A DNA stretch of 64,000 nucleotides from NCBI RefSeq assembly GCF_042654585.1, contig NZ_JBHSGR010000020.1:1-64000 (forward strand), read 5' to 3'. The notes beneath the pieces are model-generated. The model was given only the letters and a program-made list of their open reading frames with translations. It was not told the DNA's origin and did no database searches. This DNA comes from Geodermatophilus arenarius (lineage in GTDB: Bacteria; Actinomycetota; Actinomycetes; Mycobacteriales; Geodermatophilaceae). Positions 1 through 8,180 of this stretch are shown piece after piece. The position numbers were made by a program, and so were the translations under genes. How positions within the stretch are numbered: the first letter of the stretch is position 1; each line of letters opens with the position of its first letter.

Positions 1-2
1 CG

Positions 3-1190
3 ACTTCGGCGCTGGCCCGCGGGGTGGAGGCCGCCCGCCGCGAGCTGGCGGCGGCCGAGCAGCGGCGCGACGCCGCCGCCGCGGCGCTGGCCGCCGAGCG
101 CGAGGACCTGCAGCGGGTCACCGCCGAGTACGCCACCCGCGCCGAGTCCCACGCCGAGCTGGCCGCCCGCCTCGCCGACGCCCGCGGGGAGGACCGGGAC
201 CTGCCGGCCCGCGTCGCGCGGCTCACCGCCGAGGCCGCCCGCTTCGAGGCCGCCGTCGCCGCCGCCGTGGAGGAGGGCCGCGCCCGCACCGCCGCCGGGG
301 AGGCCCGGGACGCCGCGGAGCAGCGCGCCGCCGCGGCCGGGTTCGCCGGCGTGGGGGAGGCGGCCGCCGCCCTGCTGGAGGACGGCCGGCTGGCCGCGCT
401 GGACCGTCGGCTGCGCGACCACGACGAGGCGCACGCCGTGGTCGTCGCCACCCTCGCCGACCCCGAGCTCGCCGACCTCGGCGAGCGCCCCGATGTCGCG
501 GCCGGGCAGCAGCGCTGCGCGGAGCTGACCGCCCGCCGCGAGGACGCCGTCACCGCGCTCGACCAGGCCCGCCGCTGCGCGGACGCCCTCGACGCGCTGG
601 CCGGCGACGTCGTCTCGGCCGAGGTCGAGCTGGCCGAGCGGCGGGCCCGCGCCGAGCAGGTCTCGGGCCTGGCCGACCTGGTCGGCGGGCGCGGGGCGAA
701 CACGCTGCGGATGCGGCTGCAGTCGTTCGTGCTCGCCGCTCGGCTCGAGCAGGTCGCCGAGGTGGCCAGCAGGCGGCTGCAGGAGATGTCCCGCGGCCGC
801 TACACCTTCCTGCACAGCGACGCGCTGGGCCGCCACGGCGCCCGCGGCGGCCTGGGCCTCGACGTCCTCGACGAGTACACCGGCGTGCGGCGGCCGACGA
901 AGACCCTGTCGGGCGGGGAGAGCTTCATGGCCTCCCTCGCCCTGGCCCTGGGCCTGGCCGACGTCGTCACCGCCGAGGCCGGCGGGGTGCAGATGGACAC
1001 CCTGTTCGTCGACGAGGGCTTCGGCACCCTCGACGCGCAGGCGCTCGACGCGGTCATGGGCGTGCTCGACGAGCTGCGCCGCGGCGGGCGGACCGTCGGC
1101 GTGATCAGCCACCTGGAGGAGCTGCGCACCCGCATCCCCACCCGCCTCGAGGTCGTCGCGGGACGGTCGGGGTCGCGGCTGGCCGGCTGA
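3..1190 (+). CDS. sbcC: SbcC-type exonuclease ATPase subunit, C-terminal part
   Basis: This is the C-terminal 395 residues of an SMC-like ATPase; the reading frame is open at the window edge, so the N-terminal Walker A half and zinc hook lie outside. Visible are a long Ala/Glu/Arg-rich coiled coil, an ABC signature LSGGES, a Walker B segment ending FVDEGFGTLD, and a D-loop/H-loop ending in VISHLEEL. In the SbcCD family this subunit powers an ATP-dependent nuclease that opens hairpins and processes double-strand breaks together with SbcD, which should lie upstream. RecF- or SMC-type ATPases are alternatives, but the FVDEGFG pattern favours SbcC. Confidence 0.85.
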   Translation, partial: TSALARGVEAARRELAAAEQRRDAAAAALAAEREDLQRVTAEYATRAESHAELAARLADARGEDRDLPARVARLTAEAARFEAAVAAAVEEGRARTAAGEARDAAEQRAAAAGFAGVGEAAAALLEDGRLAALDRRLRDHDEAHAVVVATLADPELADLGERPDVAAGQQRCAELTARREDAVTALDQARRCADALDALAGDVVSAEVELAERRARAEQVSGLADLVGGRGANTLRMRLQSFVLAARLEQVAEVASRRLQEMSRGRYTFLHSDALGRHGARGGLGLDVLDEYTGVRRPTKTLSGGESFMASLALALGLADVVTAEAGGVQMDTLFVDEGFGTLDAQALDAVMGVLDELRRGGRTVGVISHLEELRTRIPTRLEVVAGRSGSRLAG

Positions 1191-1232
1191 GCGCGGCCGG
1201 CGGCCGGGTCAGCGCGGCCGGCGGCCGGGTCA
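1191..1232. repeat. 21-bp perfect tandem duplication between convergent genes
   Basis: Two identical 21-bp units (1191-1211 and 1212-1232) begin directly after the sbcC stop codon, followed by a partial third copy. The second unit supplies the stop codon of the minus-strand gene that ends here. It looks like a replication-slippage duplication in the intergenic space; no function is implied. Confidence 0.8.
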
Positions 1233-1709
1233 GCGCGGCTCGGCCGCCGCCAGGGCCGGGGCGGCCTCGGCGATCCGCTGCAGCAGCCGGTCGAGGGGGT
1301 CGCCGCACAGGGTGGCGATCCGGTCGACGGTCCGGGTGAGCTCGGCGACGGTGAGCGGGTGCTCGGCGACGCCGGCGTTCGACCACGCCGGCCGCATGCC
1401 GGGCTCGCCGTGCGCCGGCTCCCACACCGTGTGCACCACGGTCGTGCGCACCGCGTAGAGCTTGCGCACCTGGTGGGTCCAGTCGACGACGTCGTCGTTG
1501 AGCCGGCGGTCCCGGACGCGCAGCGGCATGAGGTTGCGGATGAGGCGGACCAGCGCGTCGAGCTCCAGCGGGAGCAGGTAGGGCGCGGCGACCCGGTCGA
1601 TGCCGGACAGCGCCCGCGCCAGCCGGGACACCGCCCGCTCCGCCGACGCCGCCGCCGCGACCAGCCGCCCGACGGCGGCCTCCCACTCCGGGGCCTCGAC
1701 CGCCGTCAC
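1230..1709 (-). CDS. Conserved hypothetical protein (159 aa)
   Basis: I do not recognise a family. The protein is helical in character, with an Ala-rich N-terminus, a central stretch rich in Arg/Asp/Leu around WTHQVRKLYAVRTTVVHTVW, and no signal peptide or membrane segment. It runs convergent to sbcC and shares the tandem duplication that provides its stop. Third-position GC and the lack of a better frame on the other strand support it as the coding frame. Confidence 0.55.
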   Translation of the reverse strand: MTAVEAPEWEAAVGRLVAAAASAERAVSRLARALSGIDRVAAPYLLPLELDALVRLIRNLMPLRVRDRRLNDDVVDWTHQVRKLYAVRTTVVHTVWEPAHGEPGMRPAWSNAGVAEHPLTVAELTRTVDRIATLCGDPLDRLLQRIAEAAPALAAAEPR

Positions 1710-1815
1710 GCCTCCCCTCCCGGGAGGGCCGTCGGCCGGGGGTCCCGGCGCTGCGCTCGGGCGGGTGCGGGGAGCGGTGCGTGCACGCCCCCAGTCTGCC
1801 GGGTCCGCGGCGCGG

Positions 1816-2334
1816 CTACCGGTCCGCGGGGGACAGGCGGCCGGTCGCCAGGCCCGCCGGCGCGCGCGGGGCCGGCGCGGCGGGGAACACCCAGGTGCGG
1901 TAGCTGACGAAGCGGATCACCGTGCCGACGGCGATGGAGACGACGTTCGCGGCCTGCAGCACCAGCGCGCTCTCCTGGCCGAGCGGGTGCCGGACCACGT
2001 AGACGATCGCCAGCCCGAGCAGCAGCGTCACCGCGTTGACCACGGCGAAGGCGAGGTACTCGCGGCGCAGCCCGGTGCGCGCCCGGCCGGCGAAGGACCA
2101 CCAGCGGTGCCCGGCGAACGCCACCGACGTCGACACCGTGGTGGACACCAGCTTCGCCACCACCGCGCCGGCACCGGCGTGCGCGTACAGGTACTGGAAC
2201 AGCGCGAGGTCGAGGACGAACGAGACCCCGCCCACCACGCCGAACGCCGACAGCTCCCGCAGCAGCACCCGCCAGGTGCCGCGCAGCCGCTGGAGGAGGG
2301 CGCCGCGGCGACGTCGACGTCCCGGGGCCAGCAC
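1816..2334 (-). CDS. GtrA-family membrane protein
   Basis: About 172 residues with four hydrophobic helices and the GtrA pattern (FGVVGGVSFVLDLALF near the N-terminus, a SYRTWVF segment near the end). GtrA-like proteins are small membrane proteins linked to polyprenyl-phosphate-sugar translocation; the mycobacterial relative Rv3789 acts in arabinogalactan assembly. I prefer the GTG at 2334. An upstream ATG at 2394 adds 20 residues but would leave a 1-bp gap to the divergent hydrolase start at 2396 and no room for a promoter. A second GtrA lies at 32955-33377. Confidence 0.75.
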   Translation of the reverse strand: MLAPGRRRRRGALLQRLRGTWRVLLRELSAFGVVGGVSFVLDLALFQYLYAHAGAGAVVAKLVSTTVSTSVAFAGHRWWSFAGRARTGLRREYLAFAVVNAVTLLLGLAIVYVVRHPLGQESALVLQAANVVSIAVGTVIRFVSYRTWVFPAAPAPRAPAGLATGRLSPADR

Positions 2335-2381
2335 GGACCCGAGGGTACGGGCCGCGGCGCGGCGGACGCCGGGACACACGG

Positions 2382-2387
2382 GATACT
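2382..2387 (+). promoter_or_regulatory. Putative -10 hexamer of a leaderless promoter
   Basis: GATACT sits 8 nt before the GTG of the SGNH hydrolase, with no Shine-Dalgarno sequence between. The spacing suggests that transcription starts at or next to the start codon. Confidence 0.45.
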
Positions 2388-2395
2388 CGGGCATC

Positions 2396-3118
2396 GTGCG
2401 CAGCTCCCTCGGGTCCCCGTCCCTCCGGTGGCCGGGACGCCGGTGGGCGGCCGCCGTGCTCGCCGCAGCCCTCCTGACCGCCGGCTGCGGCGCCGCCGAC
2501 GAGGCTCCCCCGTCGGCGAGCGCCACCGCGCCGGCCCCCCAGGCGGGCACCGCTCCGGAGGGGACGACGCAGACCGTGGGCTTCGCCGTCGTCGGGGACT
2601 CGATCACCGCCGGCCTGGACGCCCCCGTCGAGGGCACCGAGGTCCGCGGGCGGAACTCGTGGGTGCGCGCGGCCGACGTCGCCCCGCTGGAGTTCCGGGG
2701 CGGCTGGGCGGTACCCGGCGCCCGCACGGCGGACATGAGCGCGGGCGTCCGGCCGGTGCAGGCCGACGTCCTGGTCGTCCTGGCCGGCACCAACGACGTG
2801 CTCCACTCCGTCCCGTGGGAGGAGACCCGGCAGAACCTGCTCGACGCCGTGGCCACCGCCGGCGTGCAGCGGGTCGTCCTGGTCGCCGTCCCGCCGCTGG
2901 ACGTCGACCCGGAGGGGCGGGAGGAGCTCGACGCGCGGCTGGTCGAGCTCGCCGGCGAGCAGGGCTGGGCGCACCTGGACCCGTGGACCGACGTCGACAC
3001 CGGGGAGGGCACCTTCGCCCCGGGCGCCTCCGAGGACGGCGTGCACCCGACCCAGGCGGTCGCGGACCTGGTCGGCGCCCGCATCCGGGCGGCGCTGCTC
3101 GACCTCGCCGGGAACTGA
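2396..3118 (+). CDS. Secreted SGNH/GDSL-family hydrolase, probable lipoprotein
   Basis: 240 residues starting at GTG 2396. An Arg-rich N-terminus is followed by a hydrophobic segment ending LLTAGC, a plausible lipobox, so the protein is probably membrane-anchored outside the cell. SGNH blocks are all visible: VVGDSITAG (nucleophile Ser), AGTNDVL (block III Asn) and DGVHPT (Asp/His). Family members are esterases or lipases acting on acyl or acetyl esters, often of wall polysaccharides; the substrate here is unknown. The start is supported by a -10-like hexamer 8 nt upstream (leaderless). Confidence 0.8.
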   Translation: MRSSLGSPSLRWPGRRWAAAVLAAALLTAGCGAADEAPPSASATAPAPQAGTAPEGTTQTVGFAVVGDSITAGLDAPVEGTEVRGRNSWVRAADVAPLEFRGGWAVPGARTADMSAGVRPVQADVLVVLAGTNDVLHSVPWEETRQNLLDAVATAGVQRVVLVAVPPLDVDPEGREELDARLVELAGEQGWAHLDPWTDVDTGEGTFAPGASEDGVHPTQAVADLVGARIRAALLDLAGN

Positions 3119-3134
3119 GCCGGCCGGCCCCGGC

Positions 3135-3140
3135 TAGCCT
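3135..3140 (+). promoter_or_regulatory. Putative -10 hexamer for purK
   Basis: TAGCCT lies 9 nt before the purK ATG, downstream of the hydrolase stop. It fits the leaderless pattern seen repeatedly in this window. Confidence 0.5.
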
Positions 3141-3149
3141 CGTCCTGCC

Positions 3150-4424
3150 ATGTCCTCCGATCCCGCCTCGCCCGATCCCGCCTCGCCCGATCCCGCCTCG
3201 CCCGATCCCGCCTCGCCGCCACCCGCCCCGACCGACCCCCGGACCGGGCTCCCCGTCGTCGCGATGGTCGGCGGGGGCCAGCTCGCCCGGATGACCCACC
3301 AGGCCGCGATCGCGCTCGGCCAGTCGCTGCGCGTGCTGTCCACCGGTCCCGACGAGTCCGCGGCGCTGGTCGCCGCCGACGTCCGGATCGGCGACCACCG
3401 CGACCTCGACGCGCTGCGCGCCGTGGCCGACGGCGCCACCGTGCTCACCTTCGACCACGAGCACGTGCCCACCGAGCACCTGCGGACGCTGGCCGCCGAG
3501 GGCGTCCGCGTCGCCCCCGGCCCCGACGCGCTCGTGCACGCCCAGGACAAGCTCGTCCTGCGCCGCGCCCTCGCCGCCGCCGGGGAGCCCCAGCCGGCGT
3601 GGGCCGAGGTCGAGACCCTGCAGGGCATCACCGACCTCGCGGAGTCGGTGGGCTGGCCGGTGGTCGTGAAGACCCCGCGCGGCGGCTACGACGGCCGCGG
3701 CGTGTTCGTCGTCGGCGCGGCCGAGGAGGCCGCCGGCCTGCTCGAGGCGCACGGCCGGCTGCTGGTCGAGGAGCGGGTGCCGCTGGTCCGCGAGCTCGCG
3801 GTGCTGGTGGCCCGCTCGCCGTTCGGGCAGGTCGCCGTCTGGCCGGTGGTGGAGACCGTGCAGCGCGACGGCATCAACACCGAGGTCCTCGCGCCGGCCC
3901 CGGACCTCGACGAGGACACCGCGACGGCCGCGCAGGAGCTCGCCGTGCGGGTCGCCGACCGCGTCGGCGTCGTCGGCGTCATGGCCGTCGAGCTGTTCCA
4001 GACCCCCGACGGCGTGCTGGTCAACGAGCTGGCGATGCGCCCGCACAACTCCGGGCACTGGACGATCGAGGGCGCGCGCACCAGCCAGTTCGAGCAGCAC
4101 CTGCGCGCCGTCCTCGACTACCCCCTGGGGTCGACGGCGATGGCCGCGCCCGCCGTCGTCATGGCCAACGTCCTCGGCGGCCGCGCGTCGGAGCCCGGCT
4201 GGGACGGGCCCGGCCTCGACGAGCGCGTCCACCACCTGATGGCGCACTGGCCCGACGTCAAGCTGCACTGGTACGGCAAGGGCCAGCGCCCCGGGCGCAA
4301 GCTCGGCCACGTGACGGCGCTGGGGGAGGACCTCGCGGAGGTGCGCGCCCGCGCCGTCGCCGCGGCCCGCTACCTCGCCGACGGCGTGGTCGACCCCGCG
4401 TTCGCCTTCCCCGAGGAGCACTGA
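3150..4424 (+). CDS. purK: 5-(carboxyamino)imidazole ribonucleotide synthase PurK
   Basis: ATP-grasp enzyme converting AIR, bicarbonate and ATP into N5-CAIR in de novo purine synthesis. It is 424 residues and starts with an unusual low-complexity tail (four DPASP units), after which the family pattern VAMVGGGQLARMTHQAA begins near residue 36. ATP-grasp features include VVVKTPRGGYDGRGVFVV and NELAMRPHNSGHWTIE near the C-terminus. The tail is dispensable in appearance; an internal start would have to lie just before the VAMVGG segment, but none has a convincing ribosome site. purE follows after 1 bp, so the two are co-transcribed. Confidence 0.95.
   Translation: MSSDPASPDPASPDPASPDPASPPPAPTDPRTGLPVVAMVGGGQLARMTHQAAIALGQSLRVLSTGPDESAALVAADVRIGDHRDLDALRAVADGATVLTFDHEHVPTEHLRTLAAEGVRVAPGPDALVHAQDKLVLRRALAAAGEPQPAWAEVETLQGITDLAESVGWPVVVKTPRGGYDGRGVFVVGAAEEAAGLLEAHGRLLVEERVPLVRELAVLVARSPFGQVAVWPVVETVQRDGINTEVLAPAPDLDEDTATAAQELAVRVADRVGVVGVMAVELFQTPDGVLVNELAMRPHNSGHWTIEGARTSQFEQHLRAVLDYPLGSTAMAAPAVVMANVLGGRASEPGWDGPGLDERVHHLMAHWPDVKLHWYGKGQRPGRKLGHVTALGEDLAEVRARAVAAARYLADGVVDPAFAFPEEH
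3159..3218 (+). repeat. 15-bp x4 tandem repeat encoding DPASP units in PurK
   Basis: Four in-frame 15-bp units (3159-3173, 3174-3188, 3189-3203, 3204-3218) are identical at DNA level except for the last base of the fourth. They add an Asp/Pro/Ala/Ser-rich extension before the PurK fold. Perfect repetition implies recent slippage expansion. Confidence 0.9.
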
Positions 4425-4425
4425 C

Positions 4426-4950
4426 GTGAGCGAGCCGCTGGTCGGGATCGTCATGGGCAGCGACTCGGACTGGCCCACCATGGAGCCGGCCGCGGAGGCG
4501 CTCATGGAGTTCGGCGTCCCGTACGAGGTGCACGTGCTGTCCGCGCACCGCACGCCGCAGCGGATGCTCGACTACGCCGGCTCGGCCGCCGGGCGCGGGC
4601 TGCGGGTGCTGGTCGCCGGCGCCGGGGGAGCGGCGCACCTGCCGGGGATGCTCGCCGCGGCCACCCCGCTGCCGGTGGTCGGCGTGCCGCGGCCGCTGGA
4701 CCGCCTCGACGGCCTGGACAGCCTGCTGTCGATCGTGCAGATGCCCGCGGGCGTGCCGGTCGCGACGGTGTCCATCGGGGGCGGCCGCAACGCCGGCCTG
4801 CTCGCGGTGCGCATCCTCGCTGCGGGCGACCCGGGGCTGCGGGCCGCCGTCGAGCGGTTCCAGGCCGACTTGGCCGACTCCGTCGTGGCGCGGGACGCGG
4901 CGCTGCGGGCCCGGCTGACCGGCGACGGCGGATCTGCTGGGACGTCCTAG
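4426..4950 (+). CDS. purE: 5-(carboxyamino)imidazole ribonucleotide mutase PurE
   Basis: Class I PurE of 174 residues that rearranges N5-CAIR to CAIR. The N-terminal GIVMGSDSDWPTM and the SAHRTPQRM segment (catalytic His) are typical, as is the Gly-rich GAGGAAHLPGMLA. It begins at GTG 4426, one base after the purK stop, and so is translated from the same mRNA. Its TAG stop codon overlaps the -10-like hexamer of the next gene. Confidence 0.96.
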   Translation: MSEPLVGIVMGSDSDWPTMEPAAEALMEFGVPYEVHVLSAHRTPQRMLDYAGSAAGRGLRVLVAGAGGAAHLPGMLAAATPLPVVGVPRPLDRLDGLDSLLSIVQMPAGVPVATVSIGGGRNAGLLAVRILAAGDPGLRAAVERFQADLADSVVARDAALRARLTGDGGSAGTS

Positions 4951-4953
4951 CAT
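4948..4953 (+). promoter_or_regulatory. Putative -10 hexamer overlapping the purE stop codon
   Basis: TAGCAT starts with the purE TAG and lies 6 nt before the GTG of the acyl-CoA dehydrogenase. This suggests an independent leaderless promoter inside the end of purE. Confidence 0.45.
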
Positions 4954-4959
4954 CTACCC

Positions 4960-6129
4960 GTGAGTACGAGCGGGCTGTACCAGCTGACCGAGGAGCACGA
5001 CGCGATCCGGGCCGCGGTCCGCGACATCGCCGAGCGCGAGATCGCCCCGCACGCCGCGGACGTCGACGCGAACTCCCGCTTCCCGATCGAGGCGCAGAAG
5101 GCGCTGACGGCGGCCGGCTTCCACGCCACGCACATCCCGGAGCAGTACGGCGGCGAGGGCGCGGACGCGATCGCCACCTGCATCGTCATCGAGGAGGTCG
5201 CCCGGGTCGACGTCTCGGCGTCGCTCATCCCGGCGGTCAACAAGCTCGGGTCGATGCCCGTCATCCTGTCGGCCTCGGAGGACCTCAAGCGGAAGGTGCT
5301 CCCGTCGATCGCCGAGGGCCGGGCGATGATCAGCTACGGCCTCTCCGAGCGGGAGGCCGGCTCCGACGCCGCCTCGATGAAGACCCGCGCCCGGCTCGAG
5401 GGCGACACCTGGGTGCTCAACGGCACCAAGGCCTGGATCACCAACGCCGGCGTCTCCGAGTGGTACACGGTCATGGCCGTCACCGACCCGGAGAAGCGCG
5501 CCAACGGCATCTCCGCCTTCGTCGTCCACCGCGACGACCCGGGCTTCGCGGTGGGCCCCAAGGAGCGGAAGATGGGCATCAAGGGCTCGCCCACCTGCGA
5601 GCTCTACTTCACCGACTGCGCCATCCCGGCCGACCGGGTCATCGGCGAGCCCGGCACCGGCTTCAAGACCGCGCTGCGGACGCTGGACTTCACCCGCCCG
5701 ACCATCGGCGCGCAGGCCGTGGGCGTCGCCCAGGGCGCCCTCGACGCCGCCGTCGAGTACACCCGCGAGCGGAAGCAGTTCGGCAGGGCCGTCAGCGACT
5801 TCCAGGGTGTGCAGTTCATGCTCGCCGACATGGCCATGCAGATCGAGGCCGCCCGGCACCTGGTCTACGTCGCCGCGGCCCGCGGCGAGGCGGGCCACTC
5901 AGGCGGCAAGGTGGACCCCGACCTCGGCCGGCTGTGCGCCGCGGCCAAGGCGTTCGCCTCCGACGTCGCCATGAAGGTCACCACCGACGCCGTCCAGCTG
6001 TTCGGCGGCGCCGGCTACACGCAGGACTTCCCGGTCGAGCGCATGATGCGCGACGCCAAGATCACCCAGATCTACGAGGGCACCAACCAGATCCAGCGGA
6101 TGGTCATCGCCCGCAGCCTCCTGAGGTAG
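4960..6129 (+). CDS. Acyl-CoA dehydrogenase
   Basis: FAD enzyme of 389 residues that introduces a 2,3-double bond into acyl-CoA. The family order is complete: N-terminal helical domain, the MISYGLSEREAGSDAASMKT FAD-contact segment, the beta domain with WITNAG, and a C-terminal helical domain ending GAGYTQDFPVERMMRDAKITQIYEGTNQIQR (shown here in part: FPVERMMRD, QIYEGTNQIQ). The Glu of YEGTNQ is the position used as catalytic base in short/medium-chain members. The chain-length preference cannot be read from sequence. It is probably monocistronic, with a hairpin terminator right after the stop. Confidence 0.93.
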   Translation: MSTSGLYQLTEEHDAIRAAVRDIAEREIAPHAADVDANSRFPIEAQKALTAAGFHATHIPEQYGGEGADAIATCIVIEEVARVDVSASLIPAVNKLGSMPVILSASEDLKRKVLPSIAEGRAMISYGLSEREAGSDAASMKTRARLEGDTWVLNGTKAWITNAGVSEWYTVMAVTDPEKRANGISAFVVHRDDPGFAVGPKERKMGIKGSPTCELYFTDCAIPADRVIGEPGTGFKTALRTLDFTRPTIGAQAVGVAQGALDAAVEYTRERKQFGRAVSDFQGVQFMLADMAMQIEAARHLVYVAAARGEAGHSGGKVDPDLGRLCAAAKAFASDVAMKVTTDAVQLFGGAGYTQDFPVERMMRDAKITQIYEGTNQIQRMVIARSLLR

Positions 6130-6138
6130 GGCTCTCCC

Positions 6139-6166
6139 GCCCCGTGACGGCGCGCCGCCACGGGGC
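6139..6166 (+). terminator. Hairpin terminator after the acyl-CoA dehydrogenase
   Basis: GCCCCGTG (6139-6146) pairs with CACGGGGC (6159-6166), and the 12-nt interior can itself pair. It starts 9 bp after the stop codon. There is no U-tract, as is usual in such GC-rich genomes. Confidence 0.6.
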
Positions 6167-6262
6167 ACGGGACCCGCCCACCGGCTCTCGCGGCGCGCGA
6201 CGATGGCAGCTCCCAGCCCGGGCCGGGAGCCGTCCGGCCCCATGCAGTGGAGGGCCGGACCG

Positions 6263-7075
6263 ATGGGCGCAGCGGTGCGAGCGGGCGACGTCAGGCTGTG
6301 GGTCGAGCAGCGGGGGAGCGGGCCCGAGGTCCTGCTCGTCAACGGCGGCGGTGACCCGCTCGAGGCCTGGCAGGCCCAGCTCGACGGGCTGTCCGACCGC
6401 TACCGGCTGATCGCCTTCGACAACCGCGACGTCGGCCGCTCGACCCGCCCGGACCTGGCCTACACGGTGGCCGACCTGGCCGACGACGCGGCCGGCGTGC
6501 TGCTCGAGTGCGGAGCCGGCCCCGCCCACGTCGTCGGCTACTCCGGGGGCGGCGTGATCGCGCAGGAGCTCGCCCTGCGGCACCCGGACACCGTCCGCAG
6601 CCTCGTGCTGGTCGGCACCTGGGGCCGTCCCGACGTCCGCTGGCACCACGTGGTCGGCTCCTGGCTCTGGATGGCCGAGCGGGCGCCGAGCGAGCGGGCG
6701 TTCCTCGAGGCCTTCTTCGCCTGGGCCTACACCCACCGCGCCCACGAGGACGGGCGGGTCGACCGGACGATCGAGGCCGCGCTGGCCTTCCCGTACCCGC
6801 AGTCCAGCGAGTCCTTCCAGCGCTTCGCCGACGCCTTCTGGGACCACGCGACCCTCGACCGGCTGCCGCGGATCGCCGTCCCGACGCTGGTCCTCACCGG
6901 CAGCGCGGACCCCATCGCCCCACCGGACTACGGCCGGGCGGTGGCCGAGGCCGTCCCGGGAGCGCGCTTCGAGCTGATCGAGGGCCAGGCGCACGCGCCG
7001 TTCGAGGAGGTGCCCGAGGAGTTCAACCGCCGGCTCGACGCCTTCTGGCGCGAGGTCCCGGACCTCCCGCGCTGA
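6263..7075 (+). CDS. Alpha/beta-fold hydrolase
   Basis: 270 residues from ATG 6263, preceded by GGAGG at 6249-6253; in-frame ATGs at 6203 and 6242 lack a ribosome site. The fold signature is clear: oxyanion segment VNGGGDP, DNRDVGRS, nucleophile elbow GYSGGG, an Asp in TGSADPIAPP and the final His in QAHAPFEE. Family members hydrolyse esters, lactones or C-C bonds; this one resembles the broad lipolytic/haloperoxidase-like set and the substrate is unknown. Its last 53 bases overlap the 3' end of the opposite-strand glycosyltransferase. Confidence 0.85.
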   Translation: MGAAVRAGDVRLWVEQRGSGPEVLLVNGGGDPLEAWQAQLDGLSDRYRLIAFDNRDVGRSTRPDLAYTVADLADDAAGVLLECGAGPAHVVGYSGGGVIAQELALRHPDTVRSLVLVGTWGRPDVRWHHVVGSWLWMAERAPSERAFLEAFFAWAYTHRAHEDGRVDRTIEAALAFPYPQSSESFQRFADAFWDHATLDRLPRIAVPTLVLTGSADPIAPPDYGRAVAEAVPGARFELIEGQAHAPFEEVPEEFNRRLDAFWREVPDLPR

Positions 7076-8180
7076 CCTCGGCGAACAGCTCCTCGTACGC
7101 GTCGAGGACGGTGCCCAGGGCGTAGCGCTCCCGCGCCCGGGCCCGGCCCCGGTCGCGGTCCGGCGGCGCCGCCGCGAGCCGGCGGAGCCCCTCGGTGAGC
7201 GCGGGCACGTCGCGCGGCGGTGCCACGACGCCGAACCCGGTCTCCTGCACCGGCGTCCGGACGCCGGGCAGGCCGCTGGCCAGCACCGGGACGCCGGCCA
7301 TCATCGCCTCCACCTGCACGATGCCGAACGCCTCGAAGGAGTTCACCGACGGCAGGGCGAACACGTCGATCGAGGCGTAGAGGTCGGCGATCTGCTCCTC
7401 GGGCAGGAAGCCGAGCAGCCGCACCCGCGGGTCGCCGTCGGCCGCGCGCCGCACCTCCTCGACGACCGACCCGCCGGCGACGTCGGCGAAGTCCCCGCCG
7501 ATGAGCAGGCGCGCGTCGGGGTCCCCGAGGGCGAGGAAGGCGCGCACCAGGTACTGCAGCCCCTTCTCCTCGACGATCCGGCCGAGGAACCCCACGTGCA
7601 GCCCGTTGCCGTCGCGGAACCGCGGCCGCCCGGCCGGCCGCTCGCGGCACGGCGGCGGGATCGCGGCGGTGCGCCCGGCCATCGCCGGCCACAGCCGGCT
7701 GGACCGCGCGTAGTCCTCGCTGGACACCACGACGCGGGCGCTGCGCCGCAGCGTGGCGCGGCTGGCGAGGTCCACGCCGAGCGTCTGCGCCCGGTTGACC
7801 GCGCCCGGCGGCAGGCTGACGTCGCAGTGGTAGGTGCTGACCAGCGGCGTCCGCGTCCCGACGGCGAGCAGGCCCGCCTCCGGCATGGGCAGGTGCAGGT
7901 CCACCACGTCGGCGGTCCGGCCCGCCGCGCGCACCCGCCGCACCAGCGCCGGGCTCACCACGCCCTTGCCCAGCCGCGCCACGACCGGCGCGCGCTCGAC
8001 CTCGACCCCGCGCAGCACCTCCCGCTCCGGCAGGGCCCGGTCGTGCCGGCTGGTGAGCACCCGGACGCGGTGCCCGCGCGCGGCGAGCCCCTCGGCGACG
8101 TCGCGCGCCACGTTGGTGAGGCCGCTGACGTAGGGCGCGTAGTAGTCCAGCGCCACCACCAGGTCCAGCCGGTCGCTCAC
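7023..8180 (-). CDS. Glycosyltransferase family 4 (GT-B fold)
   Basis: 385 residues from GTG 8180. The N-terminal half begins with LDYYAPYVSGLTNVARDVAEGLAARGHRVRVLT, typical of GT4; the C-terminal half has GFLGRIVEEKGLQYLVRAF and the E-x7-E-like SFEAFGIVQVEAMMAG (written in parts). GT4 enzymes transfer a sugar from a nucleotide donor to a lipid-linked or polysaccharide acceptor at the inner membrane face. It overlaps the flippase gene by 4 bp, so the pair is translationally coupled and probably builds and exports one glycan. Its 3' end is antisense to the alpha/beta hydrolase. Confidence 0.85.
   Translation of the reverse strand: MSDRLDLVVALDYYAPYVSGLTNVARDVAEGLAARGHRVRVLTSRHDRALPEREVLRGVEVERAPVVARLGKGVVSPALVRRVRAAGRTADVVDLHLPMPEAGLLAVGTRTPLVSTYHCDVSLPPGAVNRAQTLGVDLASRATLRRSARVVVSSEDYARSSRLWPAMAGRTAAIPPPCRERPAGRPRFRDGNGLHVGFLGRIVEEKGLQYLVRAFLALGDPDARLLIGGDFADVAGGSVVEEVRRAADGDPRVRLLGFLPEEQIADLYASIDVFALPSVNSFEAFGIVQVEAMMAGVPVLASGLPGVRTPVQETGFGVVAPPRDVPALTEGLRRLAAAPPDRDRGRARARERYALGTVLDAYEELFAEVSAGGPGPRARRRRAGG

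Noticed and set aside
2335..2394. Longer GtrA protein starting at ATG 2394
   Set aside because: It would place two divergent start codons 1 bp apart with no promoter space, and the added residues are not GtrA-like.
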